Source of the DNA: Argyresthia goedartella
Lineage: Eukaryota; Arthropoda; Insecta; Lepidoptera; Argyresthiidae
Assembly: GCA_949825045.1 (NCBI GenBank)
Contig: OX463814.1
Location: 36,846,383 to 36,910,382 of the forward strand
Length of the DNA stretch: 64,000 nucleotides
Reading direction: 5' to 3'
Each line of letters begins with the position of its first letter. Position 1 is the first letter of the stretch. The position numbers and the translations under genes were made by a program. Below the pieces are notes generated by a model. It was not told where the DNA came from. It saw only the letters and a program-made list of their open reading frames with translations, and did no database searches. Shown piece after piece: positions 43,160 through 54,100 of this stretch.

Positions 43160-43790
43160 AAAAACCGGTCAAGTGCGAGTCTTACTCGCACACGAAGGCG
43201 GGACCCTTCGTGCGCGAGTAAGACTCGCACCACCGTACAATGGTAGGGATGGTGTGGAGTGAATAGTTTGGATTTAAAAAGCAAAATGTTGTTTACAAAG
43301 TTATTGCTACTTTCACACTCCATGTACGTATTATTTACGCATTCATAAGTTTGTATGTGAAAGAATTGTTGTATGGGAGCCCCCTTAAATATTTATTTTA
43401 CTCTGTTTTTTAGTATTTGTTGTTATAGTGGCAACAGAAATACATCATCTGTGAAAATTTCATCTGTCTAACTATCACGGTTCATGAGATACAGCCTGGT
43501 GACAGACGGACGGACGGACGAGTACGAATAGGGTCCCGTTTGGCACCCTTCGGGTACGGAACCCTAAAAAACACGTCTTTTGTATGGGAACCCCATTAAT
43601 TTTTAAATTGCTTGTCGTTCATAATTTGTTGCTGTAGCGGCAATAGACGTTCACATTCTGTGAACATGTCAAATCTCTACCTCTAACGGTTATTGAAATA
43701 CAGCTCGCTGACGGTCAGACCGACGGACATCAGAGGCTCAGTAATAGGGACCCGCTTGCCACCCTTCGGGTACGGAACTCTAAAAGCATA
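43160..43790 (+). repeat. Common lepidopteran repeat, two tandem copies
   Basis: The first copy, 43160-43572, runs from AACCGGTCAAGTGCGAGTC through CATACTCCATGTACG-like and GGGAGCCCCCTTAAATATTT, ACAGCCTGGTGACAGACGGA, to TACGGAACCCTAAAAAACAC. A second, shorter copy follows to about 43787 (GGCAATAGACGTT, GGTACGGAACTCTAAAAG). The first contains a hairpin at 43176-43230. I recognise this sequence as abundant in lepidopteran genomes; its class is uncertain. Confidence 0.75.
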
Positions 43791-43865
43791 CTGCAAATTC
43801 GAGGCAACTATCTTCTTCGTGTATAGGTAAAGAAAGATGAACATGAACACGGATCTACGAAGAGC

Positions 43866-43957
43866 AAGCGGCAGGTGCATCAGGCCTGTTGAGTGTTTCT
43901 GAATCATAATTTGTTGATGAATTTTCCGTGTTGCTATAGGATGATTCTCTAACAAAC
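43866..43957 (+). repeat. 92-bp direct repeat, copy 1
   Basis: Begins GCGGCAGGTGCATCAGGCCT and ends near GGATGATTCTC; the second copy is at about 46166-46256 with only a few changes. Function unknown; they may be fragments of one interspersed element. Confidence 0.75.
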
Positions 43958-46165
43958 CCAAATACCAAATAAAAAGATAGTCTTTATTCGGAACGCATCT
44001 GCAACGGCGATGCAACCCTTATGCACTGCAGCGTGAACATTCTGACCATAGATCCTTGACGACCGCTAGCTCTTGCTTCTTCAGTGCTCTCCGGTTTTGT
44101 ATCATACATATAACTCAGTTTTCTAATTCCAATTTTAGGGAGTTCTAGGATAGAAACCTGAGATATGAGCACTAAGTTTAAGTATAATAATCTGGTATCT
44201 GCATTTGAATTTCTGGTTAAATAATATGGTGAGTTAGACTGTTGAATTGATGTCTCGCTTACTCGCTTCTTTGGTGGTACATGTGGTATCGGTGTTAGTC
44301 GGCCTGGGGGTGATTCACGCACAATATCACCAATCGATAAAATAGCGGATATCAAACGATTCCCATACAAAATCACTCGATATATCGTGTCGATCCGTAA
44401 ATCGAATTCCCGAGAATCAGGCCCCCCTTACTTATCGCATCGCATTCCCATCCATAGACCCCACATCAGCCTGAACTAATTGAGCATATTCATCAGGTGT
44501 CTTAAATATTCTAACGTTCCCATTCACGGAAGGCGCCGCCGCCGCCGTGCCGCGAATCTCAATCTAGGGCGCACTTAAGCCGTCAAATACGGTGAAACGG
44601 AGCGTAACACCCGATGTGACGCTCCCTCATCTACCGCCGATGGGTAGGTACCTACCTAGCATTAAGGTAGGGACAGACTGAGCTCACGTATGCAATGTAT
44701 GCAACGCAACGTGGGTGAGTTGATGTGTACACTTGTCCCACGTACACAACGCTTGACATCAAAGACTTGTCTACTATACTATACTATACTGTCTATACTT
44801 CGTATCGCCTAACCAAATCGATGAGTTGTTCGTCTCCCATTGCTTTGCTTTAATGTTGCATCATGTGTATAAGTTACATGGAAGGTAAGCGGAGACAGCG
44901 TTGCGCCAACTTTTAGTCATTGATCTCATCATGCTCAGCGTACATCGACTTACTGCTGGGCATAGGCCTCTTCTCTTCGCCTCGCAACCAAATCTAACGA
45001 GATCCTCTCGACAATTTGGTAAGAACATCTCGTTCAGGGGTCGGCCCACTGGCCCAGGCCGTAACGCTCCACTTGGCGATGGCCTCTCTATAGCCCGTAA
45101 ACAGAGCTTCTCTCTCAAACGCGTGAAAATTATATTTTATACCATCATTGTGACATAGCTGAGGGGGGATTAGTTGCTCACGTACGCAGGAACTACTTGT
45201 ATCCCACAGCCTTGCACGGTCCCCCCGGGGCAACAAATCTATTTCCTATTTCCAGGTTCCCGGAAGAGAACCTGTCCAAATACAGAACAATAATATCAAT
45301 AAAAAATAAAAACGCGTGACATTGTTCAAATTAACCTAATTTGTAATAGGTACCTCCATTAACAACTTAAGTTAATTTCTCTTGATTGACCGATTTAGCT
45401 ATGTCAATCAATCAGCTAAGCTCAGACAATGAACGGTTTTTTAACCCAGGCCAAAAAATATTCATCTGAGCTCTTAGCCATTTTGATTAGAATAATTTGC
45501 AGGTCGTTGTTAGTATTTATATACTATTGAAACATGTTCCTATTTCTACTATACTATACTTCCGGGTTCTACTTAGCTTCACTGCTACGGTTTTAGTCCA
45601 AAAGACGTAGGTATAAAAGAACATTCAAAAGATGTAGCTTTTCTTGCGCGCGGCTGTTCCTGTCTGTTTTATTAAAATACCCTTCCATGTCAATAGGCAA
45701 TAGACGAATTATTTTCGCGATTTTGACGAGTTTTTCGTGGCTTACATGTATGTTTTTACTTAGCCTTTGATCTCCGGGCGAATGGTCACCCTAACCAGAT
45801 AAACTATAAATATATAGCATAAATCAACCTAATAGTTCCCGATTTCCGAAAGTCAGCAAAAAACAGGTTGTAACAAAAAGGTCTAGTCATGAAGGGGTTA
45901 TTAGTTTGGTGGCAAATGGAAAATTAGGGCAATTACATAGGTACCTACACGATCAGGTACCTACTACAGGTTACGAAATACATTACGAATAGTTCCTCAT
46001 CATTATCATCATGCTCTCCAGCCAACATCGACCGACTGCTGGGCATACTTAGGTCCGTTCCCCAGATATTCCCTGATAGGACGCAAGCAGCAAGCACGGT
46101 AGGTCGTAAATGAAGGGGTAGGTAGGTAACTGGACGAAATCCCTAAATTAATAACATTAATGATG
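43958..46165. other. No gene supported; repeats
   Basis: A 130-codon minus ORF (43984-44376) shows no known motif. 44528-44548 is a GCC-rich run. (ACTAT)n occurs at about 44768-44790. 44919-45010 and 45998-46070 carry GCTGGGCATA repeat pieces. The 45.2-45.9 kb part is plain AT-rich DNA. Confidence 0.45.
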
Positions 46166-46256
46166 TGAAGCGGCAGGTGCATCAGGCCTGTTGAGTGTTT
46201 CTGAATAATAATTTGTTGATGAATTTTTCGTGTTGCTATTGGATGATTCTCCGAAA
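46166..46256 (+). repeat. 92-bp direct repeat, copy 2
   Basis: Matches 43866-43957 with few substitutions (GAATAATAATTTG versus GAATCATAATTTG). Same orientation, 2.3 kb apart. Confidence 0.75.
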
Positions 46257-47929
46257 CACAGCACGTTCCGAATCGCACATATTTTTCAGGACGTGACGAA
46301 GCGGAATAAAAAAAAATATGCATCGAATTTTTTAGCCTTTGAGACAATATTTTAAGCGCGTTTAATCTAGTTTCATAATCCTGTAACCTAATTTAACAAC
46401 GAACAAAAATAAAAGAGATACAGCCAATTAACTATGGTTCTTACACGAAATCCTTCCACTTCGTCAAAAACTTAATTGACCGATAGAAGAAAAACTAAGA
46501 CACCTACATTGTAATTGTTTTATGGCTATAAAAGCTGCTAAATGATTCCAAAATGTATAGTTGGAATAGCTCCAAGCTCTACACGGTTTCTCTAAAAATA
46601 CGGATAATCATACCGATTCGTCACTTTCGGTTAAAACGGTGGTTGATATCTTCAAAAGCTGCAAAACCATGATGCTGGAGGACTTTGCTTTTATTATTAT
46701 AAATATAAGTACACTTGCACTGCAGAAAGATATAAAACTATTATTCTAACTGCAGCTGATTTCAAAATATTTCAATAAAACCAAGTTCCAAAAAGTGTTA
46801 CAGTCACGTGAGTGGAAACTTAACGTTCTGAAGCAAAATTCTAAAAGCAAGTTTACCTAGAGTAATTTTATGGCTGAAAATGTGGAACCTATTATATAAA
46901 TGAACGATGAAATGTGGTAAATAATATAATAATAACCCTGCTTTATACATCCGCTTCGCGACGTCACTGTTCCACTGATACGAAATGTGACGAAGCGGAT
47001 GTCACAATATCCCGATTTCATTATAGATTAATTAATAAATCCTCTTTGGAGTCAGATTTGCTCAAAACATTGATAAAATGGCGATGCCCTTAGTAAATGC
47101 TGTAGTTAGTAAAGTACAGTATTTTCAGTATAGTAAAAAGAACCAACGTCAAACTCAGCCGCAATACAATATTTTTTATGGCAGAACTTTTTTGGCTTTT
47201 CTTGACGCGACGACTAACAACTTTGACTGCGGGCTCGCACTGTTAGTAGAATCAAAATAATTACCTTTTCTAGATCAACAGTGTTGCCGCTATATTTTTT
47301 TATATTTAAAACTGGGACATATTTTTCCAAAGCTTCAAATAAAAGTAGGCCATGTTGCAGTGTACGAGTTTCTTGCGCCACTTTTTCTCCGCTGCATTAA
47401 CACTTTTTGAAGCGGTACCTAGTAGTTTTTCTTGCATTATATAGATTCAAATGACATTCAAAAAGTGTTCGTAAGAATATATTTTGAATAAAAAAATGGA
47501 AGTTTGAAGGTTCAAAATATGCGTCGCAAAGCGGAAATTCCACCTATGGCAAAATTCGGTATTTTTTTTAAATACGTTTTATAATTATTTTTGTATGTAT
47601 ATAAATGCATTGTGTTATGAAAATAGATTATAAATTGGCTAAGAAATGTTGACTCAAAACAACAATTCCTCAACGTACTGTCAGTTAATTCGGACTCAAG
47701 TCTCCAAGTCGGACTTTCTGTGTTATATTATATGCCAAAAATTACCAAAACTAATATTTATATATAATGAAGTAGTTTATTCAGTCGCACTTGAAACAAA
47801 TATTCAATCGTTATTACATCTTAAGTTGGATAAGAGTTGGGTCAAACATTTTCAAAATGAGGTTCTAATGTCTGTTACAAGGCCTTTTGACCATGTGACA
47901 CTATTTTCGGAATGTAAACGTTTTCGAAC
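46257..47929. other. No gene supported; hairpin at 46.95-47.01 kb
   Basis: ATCCGCTTCGCGACGTCAC and GTGACGAAGCGGATGTCAC form a foldback around 46950-47010. ORFs at 47078-47260 and 47646-47948 have no motif I recognise; the second lies just before the SRD5A3-type gene and could be an unrelated upstream region. Confidence 0.45.
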
Positions 47930-48161
47930 GCTTCTGACAGCTCACTGACAGTTCTGACATGACAGTTGACGTCTCCCACGCGCTTGCGGCAACAGCTGAC
48001 CGAAAAGTGGAACAAACAAAATTAAACGGAAGCGAAATAATCTTAAAATCCCGTTAGCTGACTCGTAAAACGTGTGTCTAACGGTGATTCCAAATAACCA
48101 TACTCTTTCTGACAAGACACCCGTTAATTACTCGACTATCAGTGAAGTTAGTTCTAACAAA
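47930..48161 (+). promoter_or_regulatory. Probable 5' region of the polyprenol reductase gene with TGACA cluster
   Basis: Four or five TGACA cores lie within 47935-47970 (CTGACAGCTCACTGACAGTT, CTGACATGACAGTTGACG), followed by GC-richer DNA (CACGCGCTTGCGGCAACAGC). No TATA box is visible. The transcription start is not known; the assignment rests on position just upstream of the first coding exon. Confidence 0.4.
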
Positions 48162-51100
48162 ATGTTGAATATCCTGGAGTTGATATTTCTCAATCTAGCC
48201 TTCACGGTAACTTTTACTGGTTTCCTAATCAATAACTTCGAGGGGTATGTGCCTGCCTTTATCATAAAGGGCTATCGCTACGGCAGTTTCGGTTACCAGG
48301 GCTCTGATGCAAATTTTCTACATTTTATTGAGATACCGAAGTCTTACTATAAACATTTCTATGTGTTTTCCTCATTGTTTAGTGTAGTTGCTCTCATTTA
48401 TATGTATAGCGTGTATTTCCTTGATGTGGAGGTAAACTTTTATGTGCCGCTAATATTGAGATTGTTTCTTGAGAGGGACCAGGCTGGAGGTAAGATTATA
48501 GACATTTTAATTAAAAATCTGATAAATGTCTAGCCAAGGAACTTGATGCCAGTTGATTACCTTCTTTTCTGTAGTCAGACAATTCATGTGTTTCAGCAGC
48601 CAATTCCAAGTTCATTCAGTACCTGACAGTAGGGGATCATTCAACAATTACGTGATCACCGGAAGGTGCTTGTATATACATCGGATTATTAGGGGGGGGA
48701 AAGAATCCATGATTATGTCATCTCTCAGAAGCACACCAGTAGAACAAACTTTGTATGAATTTCTATAAAAGCGTTGACGAAAGGGTTAAACGTAACTTAG
48801 TGAGAAAGAGTTGATTTTATTTTGTCGTTTCAATAAAGGTGTCGGAAAGTATCTATTTTATTGATTTAACTTTGTAGTTCTTACCTGCATTTTGACAAAA
48901 TGACACACCCTCTTCCCAAATTTAGGTCATTTAAGACCCATAGAAACATGACATATGTGTCAGTGCTAATAAACAGCAAAAAATTTAAGCACGGACGAAG
49001 ATTACGTAATCAAGGCTAGGGGGCGTTAAAAACAAAATATTACGCTGTGATCACATAAGGGGGGGTTAAAAAACGGCCAAAAATGATCACGTAATTGTTG
49101 AACGATCCCTAGCAAGGTGTGACCAGAATTAAAAACAGAACTTGTAATGGCCAAATCCTAATTAATTTATGATATCCAGAGAGTTTCATTCATATTAAAG
49201 GAAATAAAATGATATCTTGAAGTATATTACAGTGAGAATCAATAAACATATTAGTTGTTTAGAAGTATCTTTATCAATCTTACACCTACTTTACAAGATA
49301 ATCTATATTCCTTCTATTTCAGTCAGCAGTAAAGCAGCATTTGTCGCAATGTCACTTCTCACTGTACAATGTATCAGACGATTCTATGAAACATACTACC
49401 TTCAAGTATTTGCAAAAAGCAGCAAAATGAACCTTAGTCACTACCTGGCTGGATTGATACACTACTTCGGTGCTGTTGTAGCCATCATTGGTCAGGCTCC
49501 TCTGTTTTGTGGTAAGATTTGTTTATTTTCTAAGTTAAAGTTTATTGCGAGCTTATTTTCCACATCTCGATGAGCGTGATTCGGGTTGGGGGCACTACTC
49601 CTGCCAACCAAGCTCCTATAGGAAGCCTAGCAAAATCTTGATGTTGCTGACAACTTCCTGGAGCAAACCCGGCGACCCAAGGTGTGTTGCCCAATAGATG
49701 ACCACACCGGAACTTTCCAGCAGGATTTGGGTGGCAGTTTCCTCCACCTCCATGAAGGCTCTGCACAAAGGGTTGTCTGTAACATCTAGAGTGTGTAAAT
49801 GTTTGGTTACCAAGCAGAGCTGTGACCTCATAGGAAGCCTAGCAAAATCTTGATGTTGCTGACAACTTCCTGGAGCAAACCCGGCGACCCAAGGTGTGTT
49901 GCCCAATAGATGACCACACCGGAACTTTCCAGCAGGATTTGGGTGGCAGTTTCCTCCACCTCCATGAAGGCTCTGCACAAAGGGTTGTCTGTAACATCTA
50001 GAGTGTGTAAATGTTTGGTTACCAAGCAGAGCTGTGACCTCTTTATCTTCAGAAGCTTTCTACATTTTCACTTGTATCTTTGCTACATTTTACTTGGCTA
50101 CATTCTGATTTATGTCACATGATGATCTAGCAATTTGACATTGATAGTTCTTACTCATTGTATATCATGAACATGTTTTGATGAATGTGGCAGTGTTCTT
50201 CAAATTTCATATAGCATCATACCTTTTACCATATGAGGTGGCAGAGAACTGATTTGCGCCTACACTTAGCCAGTTATTAGATTTTCCATTTAGCATGACA
50301 ATGCAATGTGTATGCAAATGCATTTAGTGCAACTCAATGCACACATTAAATGCACAAAGCAAAACATTTATTTATTTATTGAACAAAAATCCACAGCCAT
50401 ACATAAAATTAAACAAGAATGTAGATTAAATAACTAGGCCAATTAGGGATTTCACTGTGTAAATAGTCAAATAAGAACAGGTGAGAGTACACTCAAAGAG
50501 ACAGGTAGGCAGGTAACTTAAAAAACAGTAAACATCTATGTGCATTATTATGTTGTACTTAGGTGGGGTACAGTGTACAGTAATATGTGCAGTGTATGTG
50601 CGTGTGTGAAAGGTTGTTTATGGATGGGTGTGTGTGTGTGTGTGTGTGTTTATCAGTTAGTATTGTTGTGTTTGTGTGTGTGTTTTATGTGTTTAGATGA
50701 ATGGCAATTACAGCTAAAAACTTGATGTATTCTAATTCGATCAATAATCTACAAAGTTGTATTGTTGCGATGGTAAGAGTAGGTTTACATGGCGTTAGGC
50801 TAATACAGTTTTGTCGTCTTCTAATAACTTCAGCGCTACTTTCCGCTTAAACATAGGTTTATTGGCGCAGAATGGGTCAATGTCTAAGAAAAGTTTGTTA
50901 TAAGTATTAGGCAATCTGAGACAAGTACAGTTAGATGCAAAATTAGTACGGTTGTAAGGGACGTGAAAAAGTTTAGTACGAGTGTGCCTGGTACGTTTTG
51001 CCGGAGCAGATAACCTGATAATATCATTGACCAAACGGGAGCAGTCGAGAGTACCGGAGCACACATCATGCAGAAGTGACATATCGGCTATAACACGCCG

Positions 51101-54100
51101 GACTTTTAGAGTCAGTAGTTTGTATTTGTTACATGATTCGGCGTAGCTTATGTTTGGGTTTCGGGTGCGATAGTTGAGAAATTTGGGGAATTTCTTTTGC
51201 ATATTCTCGATTTCATTTACATGGCTTGTATATTGTGGGTTCCAAATAGGACTGCAGTATTCAAGGACACTGCGAACGTACGCAAAATAAGTAATCTTTA
51301 TACAAGTACTATCTGTGAAGTCTTTACAGACTCGTGTTACAAAGCCAAGATTTCTGTATACTTTCCTTTTTACTGATTCTTTGTGTGCCGAAAATGTCAA
51401 TTTAGAATCAAGTTTGACACCGAGGTCCTTTATGCAAGTGTCTTTATTTATGAGTACATTATTAAGTTTGTAGACAGTTGATATAGGATTAGTTTTCCTT
51501 GTGAAGCTTATATGTACGCATTTGGATGTGTTAACAGCTATTCTATTTTTGTCGTAGTAGTCCCCTAATCGGTTTAAATCCTCTTGAAGATTTTGAGAAT
51601 CAAGAACGCTTTTAATATTAGTGTAGATATTTTTGTCATCAGCATAAAGTAGAAATTTGGCATTTTTGAAGCATTCATTGATGTCGAAAAGGTAAGCTGC
51701 ATAAAGTAAGGGCCCTAGTAAGGATCCTTGTGGGACTCCAGAGGGTATATCAATATAGTTAGATCGGTGTCCAGCTATGACCACAGCCTGTCGACGATTA
51801 GATACGTATGATTTTACCCATCGTAGGAGATCCCCACGTCTGCCTAGTGTCTGCAGCTTTTGAAGTAGGATAATGTGGTCCACTCTGTCAAAGGCTTTTT
51901 CAAAGTCAGCGTAGACCACGTCCACCTGTCCATGAGAGCTCATACCTTGAAGTACGTCACTAAGAAAAACGGCCAAGTTAGATGTGGTTGAACGACCCCT
52001 AATAAAGCCATGGGATGCCTTGCATTAGAATGGGGTAGATTTGGTCAAGAATAAATTTTTCGAATAACTTTTCAAATGTGTTTAAGATAGATATCGGTCT
52101 GTAATTTTCTACGTGCAATCTTGAGTCTTTTTTATGTATTGGCACTGTAAGTGCCTCCTTCCACTTCAAAGGGAACTCACCATCGTCGACAGAACGGTTA
52201 AATATAATAAGGGGTTCCAATAGTGAATCTTTACATCTGATAATAAAGCCAGGTGGAATGCCATCATTACCAGGTCCTTTGTTGGGATCGATTGTTTTTA
52301 ATAGTTTGGAAATGTGTTCTGTAGTTATGTTTAATGTGTTAATCGAGTTTATATATCTATCTTGAGCCTCTACAGTAGGGTTTGCATCGGCTCGCTTCCT
52401 GAACATTTATTCAAAGAAAGCGCTGAAGGCTTCACAGATCTCTTTTTCGTTGTTTAATTTATTATTACCTGTATACATGGTACTTGGAGTCACTTTTTCT
52501 CTTTGATTTTATACATGACCAAAGATGTTTAGGATCCCTTTTTATTATAGTTTGTGATCTTTGTATGTATGATTTATGACATTCAACTACCATATCTTTT
52601 TGTATTTTTCTGAGAAGTGAGAATGTGGCATAGTCAATTGGATTATTGTAGCTCTTCCATTGTGCGTGTGCTTTGCTTTTTTCCTTGATAATGTTAATGG
52701 GTGCTCGACTGTACCATATTGGGTAGCGGTTAGATGTGTCAGTAATGACTAGTGGTACATACTCTTTTATCACGCTATTTAATTTATCATATAGAATTGT
52801 AACTGCGTCGTCTATAGTACCATGATTAAGAATATGGGTCCAGTCATTACTCCGAAGTGCATCATTTATTTTTGTGTAGTCACTTTTTCTGAATAAGTAC
52901 TTACGACGCAGGATTTTTGGCAAGGGAGGCATGGTAATCTCATTTGCATTTACAGTTAATGTAGTGTGAGCGGGGTCTTCCTTAACCATTGGATCATCAC
53001 ATTTAGTAACATCTAAGGTAAATGAAGAAAAAAGCAAGTCCAATGTATTTGATTGATTGAATGAATTTACTGACACATTGGTATGACGATTAAACTGACG
53101 TAGGCCAAGAATATTAGCGTGATGTGTCAGTTCGAATGCCGAATTTTGCAGCTCAACCGTTCCTCGTTTAAAATGTACCGTTTCCCACCGGGCCATACTT
53201 AGATTAAAATCCCCGGTTATCATGTGGTAGTCATCAGGGTACGCAGTAACAAAGTCTGTCAACCATCCTGTGAAGTTGATAATGCGTTGAGCATGCTTCT
53301 TGCATTAAGGTGAATCGGGCGGTATGTAAACCAGCCCGATATGAAGATCGCGCTGCGAACCCAACGATCGTCCTTCTATAGTAACCCATATGCACTCGAC
53401 ATCGAGATGGTCACGTCACGAGTCGGTACGCAGACGTGCATTGAGGCGCGCGGCACATAACATGAGAATTCCCCCCGCCTTCGAACCGCGGTCACGGCGA
53501 AATATGGTGTATTTGCTATTAGTGAGTTCAGAATCAAGTACACCCTCCTGCAACCAGGTTTCAGTAATAAGTACAATGTCGTGATCACAATTTAGAACAC
53601 TATTACAGAAAAATAAAGTCTTAGTGTTGAGACCACGAACATTTTGGTAGTAAAACGAAGATTATTATTGTTAGAGGCTAGCACTTATGATAGTTGAGGT
53701 GTCAAAATATATAGTTGTTATATGTAGGGAAACGTTCTGGGCATCTACTCTTTTCGCGCATCGAAGAAAATCAGTAGACTTTAGGGTTGTAATAAGTTTG
53801 TTGCTAGTAATTGCCATTATACCAATGTAAATAGTTTTAGTGAGTGTGTAGGTGTGAATGAGTTATGTTTATATTTATTTTATGATTAGGAAGTGATACG
53901 AACAAAAAAGCAATAAATATTATTCTATTTTCACCAGGTCCAACTCTGTAGATATGTGAATATACGGTGAACCCTTGGCCTTCCGGACATAAATGCGACA
54001 GTTTTTTGTCCAAATAAACTTGTAGCCTTTATCAATTACGGCTTACTTACATTTAGTAAATAGCAGTTAATATTTTACAGTGAGGTGTTCGTTGACGTGT

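Noticed and set aside
43984..44376. 130-codon minus-strand ORF
   Set aside because: No recognised motif, no splice context, repeat-rich surroundings; left unannotated as a gene.
47646..47948. 100-codon ORF just before the polyprenol reductase gene
   Set aside because: No motif or signal; could be chance in AT-rich DNA. A first exon of another gene cannot be excluded.
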